Assembly: GCF_000426345.1 (NCBI RefSeq) | Contig: NZ_AUFE01000009.1 | Coordinates: 1 to 64,000, forward strand | DNA: 64,000 nucleotides | Source of the DNA: Cupriavidus phytohabitans | Lineage (GTDB): Bacteria; Pseudomonadota; Gammaproteobacteria; Burkholderiales; Burkholderiaceae | Reading direction: 5' to 3' | In this document: in pieces, positions 7,976-17,635 of the stretch | How the letters are laid out: each line of letters starts with the position of its first letter | How positions within the stretch are numbered: position 1 is the first letter of the stretch | Position numbers and translations under genes: made by a program | The notes under the pieces: generated by a model | What the model was told of the DNA's origin: nothing | Seen by the model: the letters and a program-made list of their open reading frames with translations, nothing else | Database searches by the model: none

Positions 7976-10867
7976 ATGACGTCGCTAAGTTTTCGCCCTG
8001 GCCCTGATTTCCTCGGGCAGGCGGCCACCGCTGCCTGGTTTTTCCTGGACCGCTGCGGCGCGCCCGAAGCCGGCGCGCACGTGGTGGTGCCGACCGCGGC
8101 GCAGATCCCGGGCGTGCGCGAGGCGCTCGACGCCGCCGCGCGCGCGGCCGGGCGGCCGCGCCTGTTGCCGCGCGTGCTGACGCTGGGCCACTGGCTGCTC
8201 GACCTGCCGCCTGACGGCACGCCGGTGCGCAGCCACGCGGCGCGACTGCTGGCGGTGCAGCAGGCCGTGCGCGGGCAAGAGTGGCTGCGCCGCGCCTTCG
8301 GCGCGCAGAACGAGACCGCGGCGTGGGGCCTGTCGCAGACGCTGCTTGCGATTTGCGACGAGCTGAATGGGCGTTGGCTCGAGGACGCCGCCATCCGCGA
8401 TGACGACGACATCGACGGCGACGACCGTGCCGCGCTGCTGCAGGGCGCGCTGGAACGCACCTATTCGCGCTTGTCCGAACGTTTCCTCGGCGAAGAGGCG
8501 CGCATCGTGCTGGCATTCTGGCAAGCGCTGTCCGGGCCGGACGATCCGCTGCCGGCGCGGCGCCGCGTGCTGCGCGAACTGTCGCAGCAACTGCGCGGCC
8601 CGGTGGTGTGGATCGCGCCGACACCCCCTACGCCGCTCGAAGCCGCGTTCCTGCGCGATGCCGCCGAACTGGTGCCGGTGCTGCAAGTTGGCTATGACTG
8701 GGCGGGGCAGGGCGAAGCGGACGCCGATACCAATACCGACTGGTACCGGACGCTGCTGTCGCTATGGCCCGAAGCACGGATAGCCGGGGATGGGGAGGTC
8801 ATCGCGCCGCCGCCTGCCACGCCGGCACTGCCCGGGCAACGCCCGGCCCTCCGCGTGATTGGCAGCGCGCGCTTCGAGGACGAAGCCGCGGCCGCAGCGG
8901 CGCAGCTTGTGCAATGGCTCAACGAAGGACGCCGCCAGGTCGCGCTGGTGGCCCACGACCGCGTGGTGGCGCGGCGCGCGCGCGCGCTGCTGGCACGTGC
9001 CGGCGCCCCGGTGCGCGACGAGACCGGCTGGAAGCTGTCGACCACGCGCGCGGCCGCTGCGCTGATGCGCTGGTTCGACCTGCTGGTGCGCGACGGCGAT
9101 ACCGCGGCACTGCTCGACCTGTTGAAAAGCCCGTTCTGCCTGCCCGATTTCGCCGAGCGTGGCGCGGCCATCGCGCTGCTGGAGCGCCAGGTGCGGCGCG
9201 AGGGCATTACCGGCGGCTGGCCGCGCCTGCGGCAATTGTTCGGCAGCGCACCGACGAGGGGGCCCGAGCCTGGCAGCGACGAGGGTGAGGCAGCCGAGGC
9301 GCCGCGTCGCGCCGCACGGGCGCTGGTCGTGCTGCTGGCCGACGAGGCGGCACGCTGGCCGCGCGGCCTGGCGCAGCATCCGCTGGCGACGTGGCTGGAG
9401 CGGCTCGACGGCATGCTCGATGGCCTCGGCATGCGCGCCGCGCTGGCGGCCGACGACGCGGGCAGCCAGTTGCTCGATGCACTGGCGCGGCTGCAAGAGT
9501 TGCCGCAGGACGAAACCGGTGGCCATGCCACGCTGTCGCAGGGCGAATTCCGCGCCATGCTGTCGGCGCTGCTCGAATCGGTCGCATACAAGGAGCCTTC
9601 GGCAAGCGGCCCGGCACGCATCACCATCCTGCCGCTGAACGGCGCGCGCATGCGCCGTTTCGAGGGCGTGGTGATCGTGGGTTGCGACGATGCGCAGTTG
9701 CCTTCGAGCGCGGCCGAGCTGATGTTCTTCTCCAACCAGATGCGGCGCGAGCTCGACCTGGAGGACCGCGAGGCGCGCTTCGCCCAGCAGGCGCGCGACC
9801 TGGCAGAAGTGCTGCTGAACAACGACGAGGTGGTAATGACCTGGCAGCGGTTCGGCGGCCGCGGCGAACCGCATCACGTGTCGGGCTGGATCGAGCGGCT
9901 GGCGGCATGCTGCGCGCGCAGCGGCGTCGTCATCGACGGCAACGCGGTGCCGCAGGCCTATCAAACCTTCGCCGAACCGCAAGGCATGCCCGCGCCGTGT
10001 GCGTTGCCGGAGCTGGTGCCGCAGCGCTGGAGCGCGCAGGCCTACAACATGCTGCGCCGCTGCCCATACCAGTTCTTCGCCGGCCGCATGCTCGGCCTGG
10101 CCGGGCTGGAGATAGTCAGCGACGAACTGGAAAAGCGCGAGATCGGCGAGCACCTGCACCGCGTGCTGCTGCGCTACCACAAGGATCTGCACGCACGGCG
10201 CGAGCGCGGCGAGCCGCTGCCGCAAGACCAGCGCCCGGCGCGGCTGCGCGAGATCTCCGACGATGTGTTCGGCGCGCTGATGGCCGAAGACGGCAATGCC
10301 ATCGCCTATTACCGGCGCTGGTGCGAGGTGCTGCCCTCGTATGTCGCGTGGCAGGCGGCGCGCGAGGCCGAGGGCTGGTTCTGGCGTGGCGGCGAGCTCG
10401 ATGCCGGCATCGACCTGCCCATGCCCGACGGCCAGCCGCTGCGGCTGACCGGACGCATCGACCGCCTCGACCAGGGGCCGGACGGCGCGCATGCGGTGCT
10501 CGACTACAAGACGCAGAGCGCCACGCGGCTCAAGCGCAAGCTGGCCGAGGTCGAGGAAGATTGCCAGTTGCCGTTCTACGGGCTGTTGCGCGCCGACGCG
10601 GTGGACGGCAGCTGGGTGTCGCTCGAAGGCGCTAAGGAAAGCGCGCGCGACACCTCGGCAGCGGCGCAGCGCGAGGTCGGGCTGCCCGACTTCCAGGCCG
10701 CCGTCACCTGGCTCGAGCGGCAGATGCGCCATGATGTGATGCGGCTGCGCCAGGGAGCCAGGCTGCCGGCATTTGGCGATGCCTCGGCCTGTGTGTATTG
10801 CACCGCCCGCGGCCTGTGCCGCAAGGGCTTCTGGGAATCCACCGCCGTGCCGGTGCTGAAGACATGA
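7976..10867 (+). CDS. AddB-like DNA repair nuclease subunit (PD-(D/E)XK)
   Basis: This 963-residue protein resembles the AddB-type partner of an AddA helicase-nuclease, which processes double-strand DNA ends for RecA-dependent repair. The N-terminal half is an inactive helicase-like region. The C-terminal part carries a RecB-type nuclease domain with G-R-I-D-R-L, then V-L-D-Y-K-T, the catalytic D...D-x-K core. An upstream Cys in RRCPYQFF and three Cys near the C terminus (C-V-Y-C-T-A-R-G-L-C) match the iron-sulfur cluster that staples the AddB nuclease domain. The stop codon overlaps the next gene's start (ATGA), so translation is coupled. The protein fits the 'probable DNA repair protein' family common in Burkholderiales, so the AddB label is by architecture rather than proven orthology. 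Confidence 0.85.
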   Translation: MTSLSFRPGPDFLGQAATAAWFFLDRCGAPEAGAHVVVPTAAQIPGVREALDAAARAAGRPRLLPRVLTLGHWLLDLPPDGTPVRSHAARLLAVQQAVRGQEWLRRAFGAQNETAAWGLSQTLLAICDELNGRWLEDAAIRDDDDIDGDDRAALLQGALERTYSRLSERFLGEEARIVLAFWQALSGPDDPLPARRRVLRELSQQLRGPVVWIAPTPPTPLEAAFLRDAAELVPVLQVGYDWAGQGEADADTNTDWYRTLLSLWPEARIAGDGEVIAPPPATPALPGQRPALRVIGSARFEDEAAAAAAQLVQWLNEGRRQVALVAHDRVVARRARALLARAGAPVRDETGWKLSTTRAAAALMRWFDLLVRDGDTAALLDLLKSPFCLPDFAERGAAIALLERQVRREGITGGWPRLRQLFGSAPTRGPEPGSDEGEAAEAPRRAARALVVLLADEAARWPRGLAQHPLATWLERLDGMLDGLGMRAALAADDAGSQLLDALARLQELPQDETGGHATLSQGEFRAMLSALLESVAYKEPSASGPARITILPLNGARMRRFEGVVIVGCDDAQLPSSAAELMFFSNQMRRELDLEDREARFAQQARDLAEVLLNNDEVVMTWQRFGGRGEPHHVSGWIERLAACCARSGVVIDGNAVPQAYQTFAEPQGMPAPCALPELVPQRWSAQAYNMLRRCPYQFFAGRMLGLAGLEIVSDELEKREIGEHLHRVLLRYHKDLHARRERGEPLPQDQRPARLREISDDVFGALMAEDGNAIAYYRRWCEVLPSYVAWQAAREAEGWFWRGGELDAGIDLPMPDGQPLRLTGRIDRLDQGPDGAHAVLDYKTQSATRLKRKLAEVEEDCQLPFYGLLRADAVDGSWVSLEGAKESARDTSAAAQREVGLPDFQAAVTWLERQMRHDVMRLRQGARLPAFGDASACVYCTARGLCRKGFWESTAVPVLKT

Positions 10868-13800
10868 TGGTCCACGATCCGCTCAATACCCAGGTCCAGC
10901 CCTACCAGCGCGATGGCCATCCCGTGGCTGAGGCCGAGTTCACCCGCGCCGCCTGCGATCCCGTGCGCTCGGTCGTGGTCGAGGCCTGCGCCGGCAGCGG
11001 CAAGACCTGGCTGCTGGTGGCCCGCCTGGTGCGCCTGCTGCTGGCCGGGGCCGCGCCGCACGAGATCCTCGCGATCACCTTCACGCGCAAGGCCGCCGAA
11101 GAAATGCGCGACCGCCTGCTGGAAGTGCTGGCGCAACTGTCGCGCGATCCCGACGACGTCGTTGTCGCCGCGCTGGTGCAGCGCGGCCTGAGCCCGGAAG
11201 CCGCGCGCGAGGCGCTGCCGCGCGCGCGCCGCCTGCATGCGCAGGTGCTGGCCGCGCCCGGGCGCATGGCGATCGATACCTTCCACGGCTGGTTCGGCAC
11301 GCTGCTGCGCGGCGCGCCGCTGGCATCGGGCATCGTGCCCGGCGCGTCGCTGCGCGAGGATGCCTTGCGCATGAAGCGTGAAGCGTGGGCGCCGGTCTGG
11401 CGCGCGCTGGCCACGCCGCAATACGCCGACCTGCGTGCCGCATGGGAAACGCTGGTCGACACCGTGGGCGACTTCCAGGCGCGCGCGCTGCTTGACGCCA
11501 TGTTCCATGCCCGCAGCGAATGGTGGGCGATGCAGGAAGGCGGCGATCCGCGGCAGGCATTGTGCGACTGCCTTGGCGAAGACGCGCAGGGCGATGTCCT
11601 GCTGCAGGCGCTGGCCGACGAAGGCTGGCGCGATGCCTGCGAGGCGCTGGCGCTGCGCCTGGGCGCCGGTGGCAAGACCGAGCAGACCCATGCCACGCGC
11701 ATCACCGACGCGCTGATGGCCATCACCGCCTGGCGCGAAGCCGGCGCACCACCGGGCAAGGCAGCGGGCAAGGCCGCGGAACGCGTGTTCGCGCAACTGC
11801 GCGCGGCGTTCTTCACTACCACGGGCGAGCCACGCTCGCTGCGCCGGACCAACGCGCTCATCAAGGCAGCGGGGGGCGAGGGCATGGTCGACACGCTGCT
11901 CGACCAGCACGCGTCCATCTGCGCGATGCTCGACGAGATCAGCGCCCGCTGCTGCGAGGCCGCGGTGCTCGCCATCAACCAGGCGCTGTTCTGCATCGGC
12001 GACGCATTGCTGACGCGCTACCAGGAGCACAAGCAGGAACAGCGCGCGATGGATTTTGCCGACCTGGAATGGCAGGCCGCGCAATTGATGTCCGACGAAG
12101 AGGCCGCGACTTACCTGCAGGTGCGCCTGGACGCGCGCTACCGCCACCTTCTGCTCGACGAGTTCCAGGATACCAACCCGCTGCAGTGGCGCATCCTGCA
12201 GGGCTGGCTGGCCGGATACGCGGGCCTGGGCGAGCGGCCGACCGTATTCCTGGTGGGCGATCCCAAGCAGTCGATCTACCGCTTCCGCCGCGCCGACGCG
12301 CGCCTGTTCGGCGCTGCCGGCGAGATGCTGCGCGACGCATTCGGGGCGACGGTGCTGCGCACCAACCGCACGCGGCGCAACCGTGCCGAGGTGCTGGACT
12401 GGGTCAATGCCGTGTTCGACGCGGCGCGCGCCGAAGGGCGCTACCCGCTGTACGAGACGCAGACCTCGGCGCTGGCCGAAGGCGGCGGTCCGGTGTGGCT
12501 GCTGCCGCTGGTAGAGGCCGAAGAGAGGTCCGAAGACAAGTCCGAAGGCAAGGCAGGCGACAGCGAAGCGAACGAGCCAGGAGCACAGGCTGGCGACGAC
12601 GCCATGCACCGCGATACGCTGCTGCAGCCGCGCCGGCAGTCCGGCGATTCGCTGCGCCTGGAGGAGGGGCGGCGCGTGGCCGCGTGGCTGCGCCATGTGC
12701 GCGACACCGTGCCGGTGCACGAGAACGGCGCCACGCGCCCCGCGCGCTGGAGCGACATGCACCTGCTAGTGCGCCGCAAGACCCACCTCGCCGACTACGA
12801 GCGTGCCCTGCGCGAGGCCGGCATTCCATGCCTGAGCCCGCGTCGCGGCGGCCTGCTGGCCACGCTGGAGGCGTTGGACCTGTCGGCATTGCTGGCCTTC
12901 CTGATGACGCCGGAGTCCGACCTCGATCTCGCCCATGTGCTGAAGAGCCCGCTGGTCGGAGCGACCGACGATGACCTGCTGGCCCTGGCGCAGCTGGAAG
13001 GCGAGGGCGGCTGGTGGGCGCGCATCGAAGCCAACGACCTGCCCGGGCACGTCTCGGACGCGCTGCGCGAAGGCGTGCCGCGGCTGCGCCAGTGGCTGCG
13101 GATCGCGCCGCACATGCCGGTGCACGACCTGATCGACCAGATCTTCCACGGCGGCGAAGTCCGGCGCCGCTATGCCGAGGCCGCGCCGCCGGATATCCGC
13201 GAGCAGGTGCTGGCCAATCTCGATGCCTTCCTGAAGCTGTCGCTCGACCTCGACGGTGGCCGCTATCCGAGCCTGCCAAAGTTCATCGACGAGCTGCAGG
13301 AAATCCGCCGTGGCGACGAGGGCGAGAGCCCTGACGAAGGCGGCATGGGCGACAACGCAGAAGACATCGAGCCGGCCGAGGACGATGCCGCCTTCGCCGG
13401 CCTCGATGCGGTTCACATCCTGACCGTGCATGCGGCCAAGGGCCTGGAGGCGCCGTTCGTGGTGCTGCTCGATGCCAACCACAGCGATCCCGCCGCGGAC
13501 AAGGGCGGGATCCTGGTCGACTGGCCGCCGTCGTCGCCGGTGCCGCTGCATTTCTCGGCGTACGGCAAGCGCAGCGAACGCGGACTGGCGCGCGCGCCGA
13601 TGTTCGAGGCCGAGTTGGCGCTGGGCGAGCGGGAGAACTGGAACCTGCTGTATGTCGCCATGACGCGGGCGCAACAAGGCCTGCTGGTCAGCGGCGTGAA
13701 GGGCCGCACCAGCCGCGCCGGCGCCGGCGAGAACAACGCGGAGATCGCCGGCAGCTGGTACGTGCGGCTGCAGGGTGCCGGCGTGGGCGAGATGTTGCCC

Positions 13801-14511
13801 GCATACCCAGAACACCTGGCGCAAGCGGCCGACAGCGAGGCGGCCATACCGGCGCGCCTGAGCGAGCCGGTGCGCTTCACCGACTTCCGCATGCGCTACC
13901 GGGACGCCGGCGCGCTGCCATCGTTCGAGGACGACGCGCAGGCCGATGAAGAACCGTCGGAAGGCGACGGCATCGTCTTCAACGCCGCGGCGGCCCGCCA
14001 TGGCGAACTGGTGCATGCCCTGCTGGAGCGGCTCACGCGCTATCCGGAAGCCTTTGCCGGCATTCCGGACATCGCCACGGTGCTGCGCTGGTTCCCGCTG
14101 ACCGGCGCGCATTCGCCCGAGGCGCGGCAGGTGTGGCGCGATCAGGTCGATGAAGCGCTCGCGGCGGTGCGCGCGATGCTGGGCGCGCCGGCGCTGGCGC
14201 CGCTGCTGTCGGCGGACGAGGCCGGCAGCGCGCGCAATGAAGTCGAGCTGTATGACGCGCGTGGCCGGCTGCTGCGTATCGACCGGTTGGTGGAATTCGA
14301 CGACCGCGTCGTCATCGTCGACTACAAGCTGCGATTGCTGCCGCAGGAGCACGCGGCCTATCGCGCGCAGCTGGGGCGCTACGTGGCGGCGGTCGCGCCG
14401 CTGTTCCCGGGCAAGCGCATCGAGGCCGGCGTGGCAACCGCGGACGGAGAGTGGATTCCCGCCGAGCGGCTGGCACCGCCGATGCTGACACAGCAGGGTT
14501 CGCTGTTCTGA
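10864..14511 (+). CDS. AddA-like UvrD-family helicase/exonuclease
   Basis: This 1215-residue protein has the superfamily 1A helicase motifs in order: the P-loop ACAGSGKT (about 41-48), ITFTRKAAEEM, the Walker B LLLDEFQDTNPLQ, VGDPKQSIYRFRRAD, VHAAKGLEAPFVVLLD and LLYVAMTRA. A C-terminal RecB-type nuclease domain follows, with R-I-D-R-L-V-E-F-D and I-V-D-Y-K. It should be a 3'-5' DNA translocase that, with the upstream AddB-like protein, resects broken DNA ends. The ATG at 10864 overlaps the addB stop by four bases. An acidic, low-complexity insert lies near residues 550-590 (S-E-D-K-S-E-G-K). recR, another recombination gene, lies a few kilobases downstream. Confidence 0.9.
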   Translation: MMVHDPLNTQVQPYQRDGHPVAEAEFTRAACDPVRSVVVEACAGSGKTWLLVARLVRLLLAGAAPHEILAITFTRKAAEEMRDRLLEVLAQLSRDPDDVVVAALVQRGLSPEAAREALPRARRLHAQVLAAPGRMAIDTFHGWFGTLLRGAPLASGIVPGASLREDALRMKREAWAPVWRALATPQYADLRAAWETLVDTVGDFQARALLDAMFHARSEWWAMQEGGDPRQALCDCLGEDAQGDVLLQALADEGWRDACEALALRLGAGGKTEQTHATRITDALMAITAWREAGAPPGKAAGKAAERVFAQLRAAFFTTTGEPRSLRRTNALIKAAGGEGMVDTLLDQHASICAMLDEISARCCEAAVLAINQALFCIGDALLTRYQEHKQEQRAMDFADLEWQAAQLMSDEEAATYLQVRLDARYRHLLLDEFQDTNPLQWRILQGWLAGYAGLGERPTVFLVGDPKQSIYRFRRADARLFGAAGEMLRDAFGATVLRTNRTRRNRAEVLDWVNAVFDAARAEGRYPLYETQTSALAEGGGPVWLLPLVEAEERSEDKSEGKAGDSEANEPGAQAGDDAMHRDTLLQPRRQSGDSLRLEEGRRVAAWLRHVRDTVPVHENGATRPARWSDMHLLVRRKTHLADYERALREAGIPCLSPRRGGLLATLEALDLSALLAFLMTPESDLDLAHVLKSPLVGATDDDLLALAQLEGEGGWWARIEANDLPGHVSDALREGVPRLRQWLRIAPHMPVHDLIDQIFHGGEVRRRYAEAAPPDIREQVLANLDAFLKLSLDLDGGRYPSLPKFIDELQEIRRGDEGESPDEGGMGDNAEDIEPAEDDAAFAGLDAVHILTVHAAKGLEAPFVVLLDANHSDPAADKGGILVDWPPSSPVPLHFSAYGKRSERGLARAPMFEAELALGERENWNLLYVAMTRAQQGLLVSGVKGRTSRAGAGENNAEIAGSWYVRLQGAGVGEMLPAYPEHLAQAADSEAAIPARLSEPVRFTDFRMRYRDAGALPSFEDDAQADEEPSEGDGIVFNAAAARHGELVHALLERLTRYPEAFAGIPDIATVLRWFPLTGAHSPEARQVWRDQVDEALAAVRAMLGAPALAPLLSADEAGSARNEVELYDARGRLLRIDRLVEFDDRVVIVDYKLRLLPQEHAAYRAQLGRYVAAVAPLFPGKRIEAGVATADGEWIPAERLAPPMLTQQGSLF

Positions 14512-14558
14512 GCGGAGCGCCGGACAGCGTCGGTAAATCGGCGCAGAATGGGCCCTGG

Positions 14559-14578
14559 GTGCGCCGTGTCCGGCGCAC
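14559..14578 (+). terminator. Hairpin after addA
   Basis: GTGCGCCG (14559-14566) and CGGCGCAC (14571-14578) form a perfect 8-bp stem with loop TGTC, 48 bases after the addA stop. There is no T-run, so it may be an RNA-end-protecting hairpin or a weak terminator. Confidence 0.5.
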
Positions 14579-14716
14579 GCCGGCCGGCATGCTGTACTAA
14601 AGTGACAAGGACGGCGCCGCAAGCGGCGTGGGCATGCCGATGCGAAAAGCTGTTCGCGGGAGCGTGGTGAAGCGTTGGAAGGGTGAAGCTGGAGGGGCGA
14701 GGTGGGGCGTAGAGGT

Positions 14717-14814
14717 GGACGAGCCTGACCCTCGGCACTGGTGGAAAACGGCTGTGGCTGCTTCGTTCCCGACCTGACCAGGTTGACCGCGCCACCATGC
14801 GAGGAGGCCCGTCC
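14717..14814 (-). ncRNA. ffs: 4.5S signal recognition particle RNA
   Basis: Read on the minus strand, the ends GGACGGGCCT and AGGCTCGTCC pair. The apical hairpin contains GGTCAGGTCG-GGAA-CGAAGCAGCC. This is the SRP RNA domain IV signature with the GGAA tetraloop and the CAGG/AGCAG internal loop that binds Ffh. Compared with E. coli (C-GGAA-G), the loop-closing pair is swapped to G-GGAA-C, a compensatory change that keeps the stem. The RNA is about 98 nt, the bacterial small form. It lies antisense to and between addA and nrdJ and has its own -10 sequence. Exact ends are estimated from pairing. Confidence 0.92.
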
Positions 14815-14821
14815 GAGCGGC

Positions 14822-14827
14822 ATTGTA
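14822..14827 (-). promoter_or_regulatory. -10 element of the SRP RNA gene
   Basis: On the minus strand the sequence TACAAT is centred about ten bases before the predicted 5' end of the RNA, a normal distance for sigma-70. The upstream -35 is weak (TTCGAC at a 19-base spacing). Confidence 0.65.
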
Positions 14828-14896
14828 ACCTAGTCCGGGGCGTTGCGTCGAATTGCCTTGTCCGCCGCGGGTCATTGCATGCGGCAAAGCGCCGGC

Positions 14897-14910
14897 TTGA
14901 TCTGGCGCAG
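14897..14910 (+). promoter_or_regulatory. Anr/FNR-like site upstream of nrdJ
   Basis: TTGATCTGGCGCAG matches the first half-site TTGAT of the FNR/Anr consensus (TTGAT-N4-ATCAA) with a degenerate second half, GCGCA. It lies about 125 bases before the nrdJ start codon. A class II reductase works without oxygen, so oxygen-responsive control is plausible. This is a motif match only. Confidence 0.4.
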
Positions 14911-15032
14911 GCAGTGCAGGCCGCGCTGGCCCGACCATGACAGGCCGCCGCACTATCAGCGGCGCGGCGCGCCGGCGATGCGCGTCCCGGATCCACTGAT
15001 TCACCCAACCACGGAGCGTGGTGAGCCCAGAC

Positions 15033-17516
15033 ATGAACGCAAACGACCAGATCATTCACGGTGCCATGGCGCCGCAGGAAATCTCCACCGAAGTCCTGAT
15101 CGAAAAATACGCCAAGGGCGAAGAAGGCAGCATTGCCGAGGTCAGGCAGCGCGTGGCGCGCGCGCTGGCACAGGCCGAGCCCGAAGGCGAACGCGAGGCG
15201 TGGAGCGCGCGCTTCCTGTGGGCACAGGAACACGGCTTCGTGCCGGCCGGGCGCATCAATTCGGCCGCCGGCACCGGCATCCAGGCTACGCTGATCAACT
15301 GCTTCGTGCAGCCGGTGGGCGACTCGGTGTCGGAAGCGCGTGATGGGCGACCCAGCATCTACACCGCGGTGGCGCAGGCGGCAGAGACCATGCGTCGTGG
15401 CGGTGGCGTCGGCTATGACTTCTCGGCGATCCGGCCGGCGGGCGCGCTGGTGCGCGCGACGCATTCGCGCGCGTCGGGGCCGGTGTCCTTCATGAAGGTA
15501 TTCGATGCCTCGTGCGCGACGGTGGAATCCGCCGGCGCGCGCCGCGGCGCGCAGATGGGCGTGCTGCGCTGCGACCATCCGGATATCGAGAGCTTTATCC
15601 ACGCCAAGGACAAGGGCGACCTGACCAACTTCAATATCTCGATCGGCGTCACCGACGAATTCATGCGCGCGGTGCAGGACGATGGCGAGGTCGAGCTGAT
15701 CCATGAAGCCGAGCCCGGCGCCGACATGATCGCCGCCGGCGCCTACCGCCGCGACGACGGCCAATGGGTGTACCGCCGCCTGCCGGCGCGGCAACTGTGG
15801 GACCAGGTCATGCAGGCCACCTACGACCACGCCGAGCCCGGCATCCTGTTCCTGTCGCGCATCAATGCCGACAACAATCTCTATTACTGCGAGCGCATCG
15901 AGGCCACCAATCCCTGCGCCGAGCAGCCGCTGCCGCCGTATGGCTGCTGCTGCCTGGGCTCGATCAACCTGACGCGTTTCGTTCGCCAGCCGTTCTCGCC
16001 GCAGGCTGAATTCGACTTCGATGCCTTTGCCGAAGTGGTGCGCGTGGCCACGCGCATGCTCGACAACGTGCTCGACGTGACCTTCTGGCCGTTGCCCGAG
16101 CAGCAGGCCCAGGCCCACGCCAAGCGCCGCGTCGGCCTGGGTTTCCTGGGGCTGGGCAGCGCGCTGGTGATGCTGGGCCTGCGCTACGACACCGAGCCGG
16201 CGCGGCAACTGGCGGCGCGCATTGCCGAACGCATGCGCGACGAGGCCTATCTGGCCTCGACAGAACTGGCGGCGCAGAAGGGCGCCTTTCCGCTGCTGGA
16301 CGTCGACGCCTACCTGCAGAGCGGCTTCGCCAGCCGGCTGCCGCAGGCCGTGCGCGATGCCATTGCGCGCAATGGCCTGCGCAATTCGCACCTGTTGTCG
16401 ATCGCGCCGACCGGCACGATCACGCTGGCCTTTGCCGACAATGCCTCCAACGGCATCGAGCCGGCCTTCTCCTGGACTTACAACCGCCGCAAGCGGATGC
16501 CTGACAACAGCTACCGCTCGTTCGAGGTGGCGGACCACGCCTGGCGCCTCTACCGTCACATGGGCGCCGACATGGCGCAGTTGCCGGACAGCTTTGTCAC
16601 GGCGCTGCAGATGTCGGCGCTGGACCATATGCGCATGCTGGAAGCGGTGCAGCCATATATCGACACCAGCATCAGCAAGACCGTCAACGTGCCGGAGGAC
16701 TATCCTTACGAGGCCTTCCGCCACCTGTACCTGGAGGCCTGGCAGGCGGGACTGAAGGGTCTGGCGACCTATCGCCCCAATTCGGTGCTTGGCGCGGTGC
16801 TGTCCGTCCACGCGCCAGCGGCAGCGCCTGCGGCGGTGGCCGATGACAACCCGCTGGTGCGCCCGTTCAACAGCCGGCCTGTCGGCGACCTGGAGGGCGT
16901 GACCTCCAAGGTCGAATACCTGACCTACGAAGGCCACAAGACTGTCTACCTGACCGTCAACTTCATGCGCGTGGCGGGTGTCGTCGACGGCAAGCCAGTG
17001 GCGATCGAGCGGCCGGTGGAGTTCTTCATGCCGGCGGGGCAGCGCAGCGAGGGCCAGCAGTGGATCACCTCGACCATGCGGCTGCTGTCGATGGTGGCGC
17101 GCTCGGGCGGCTCGGTCGCCAAGGCGCTGGCCGACATGCGTAACGTGGTGTGGGACAAAGGCACCGTGCGCTACGGCTCGCTGGTGCGGCAGGACGGCAC
17201 CGAGGTGCCGCGCTTCCATGATTCGGAGGTGGCGGCGCTCGGCTACGCGCTGCAGCGCATCCTGATCAAGCGCGGCTTCCTCGATGCGGAAGGCGCTCAG
17301 GTGCCGGTGACGGCGCTGGCGGCCCGGCTGGCGCAGCGCGACGGCGGCGGAGCGGCTGCCGCCGAGGCCGGGATCACGGTCCAGGCCAGCGCAGGCGTGG
17401 TCACCCCCGGCGTGGGCACCGGCAAGCCTTGCCCGGAGTGTGGCGCGCACGCCCTGCACAAGGTCGACGGCTGTGCGAAATGCGCCAATTGCGGCTACGT
17501 GGGCGAATGCGGCTGA
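15033..17516 (+). CDS. nrdJ: Adenosylcobalamin-dependent (class II) ribonucleotide reductase
   Basis: The 827-residue enzyme reduces ribonucleotides to deoxyribonucleotides using coenzyme B12 to make a thiyl radical, so it works with or without oxygen. Visible features are the first redox cysteine in NCFVQPV, the catalytic N-P-C-A-E motif with its radical cysteine, the phosphate-binding P-T-G-T-I segment, and a C-terminal cysteine-rich tail C-P-E-C...C-A-K-C-A-N-C...C that serves as thiol shuttle/zinc site. There is no N-terminal ATP-cone of the usual kind. The ATG at 15033 is preceded by GGTGAG; tandem GTG codons at 15018/15021 are alternatives. I found no B12 riboswitch in the leader. Confidence 0.95.
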   Translation: MNANDQIIHGAMAPQEISTEVLIEKYAKGEEGSIAEVRQRVARALAQAEPEGEREAWSARFLWAQEHGFVPAGRINSAAGTGIQATLINCFVQPVGDSVSEARDGRPSIYTAVAQAAETMRRGGGVGYDFSAIRPAGALVRATHSRASGPVSFMKVFDASCATVESAGARRGAQMGVLRCDHPDIESFIHAKDKGDLTNFNISIGVTDEFMRAVQDDGEVELIHEAEPGADMIAAGAYRRDDGQWVYRRLPARQLWDQVMQATYDHAEPGILFLSRINADNNLYYCERIEATNPCAEQPLPPYGCCCLGSINLTRFVRQPFSPQAEFDFDAFAEVVRVATRMLDNVLDVTFWPLPEQQAQAHAKRRVGLGFLGLGSALVMLGLRYDTEPARQLAARIAERMRDEAYLASTELAAQKGAFPLLDVDAYLQSGFASRLPQAVRDAIARNGLRNSHLLSIAPTGTITLAFADNASNGIEPAFSWTYNRRKRMPDNSYRSFEVADHAWRLYRHMGADMAQLPDSFVTALQMSALDHMRMLEAVQPYIDTSISKTVNVPEDYPYEAFRHLYLEAWQAGLKGLATYRPNSVLGAVLSVHAPAAAPAAVADDNPLVRPFNSRPVGDLEGVTSKVEYLTYEGHKTVYLTVNFMRVAGVVDGKPVAIERPVEFFMPAGQRSEGQQWITSTMRLLSMVARSGGSVAKALADMRNVVWDKGTVRYGSLVRQDGTEVPRFHDSEVAALGYALQRILIKRGFLDAEGAQVPVTALAARLAQRDGGGAAAAEAGITVQASAGVVTPGVGTGKPCPECGAHALHKVDGCAKCANCGYVGECG

Positions 17517-17538
17517 CCCCGTCCCGCGCCTGAAACCC

Positions 17539-17561
17539 GCCAGCGGCGCGGCGCCGCTGGC
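17539..17561 (+). repeat. GC-rich hairpin after nrdJ
   Basis: GCCAGCGGCGC and its near-complement GGCGCCGCTGGC form a long stem just after the nrdJ stop codon, with no T-run. It is likely a 3'-end stabilising or weak terminator structure. Confidence 0.5.
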
Positions 17562-17622
17562 AGGCCTGGGCTCCAGGCCGCAAACTCCGGCCGCACGGCG
17601 GGCTGGGGCGGTCGCCATTTGC

Positions 17623-17628
17623 TACAAT
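17623..17628 (+). promoter_or_regulatory. TACAAT -10-like element seven bases before dnaX
   Basis: TACAAT is followed by CGCCGCC and then the dnaX start codon at 17636. If this is a sigma-70 -10 element, transcription would begin at or next to the start codon. No good -35 is seen. The same arrangement recurs at surE and rlmB. Confidence 0.5.
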
Positions 17629-17635
17629 CGCCGCC

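Noticed and set aside
10576..12762. Long minus-strand open frame opposite addB/addA
   Set aside because: Composition and lack of motifs mark it as a shadow of the plus-strand helicase genes.
14512..15032. Cobalamin riboswitch before nrdJ
   Set aside because: I looked for a B12 box (GCCACTG-like) and the flanking conserved stems and found none; the structured element here is the SRP RNA on the other strand.
14379..17618. A 1079-codon open frame on the minus strand across nrdJ
   Set aside because: It is the complement of the well-supported nrdJ gene, is Arg/His/Ala-rich as expected of an antisense frame in GC-rich DNA, and crosses the SRP RNA gene.
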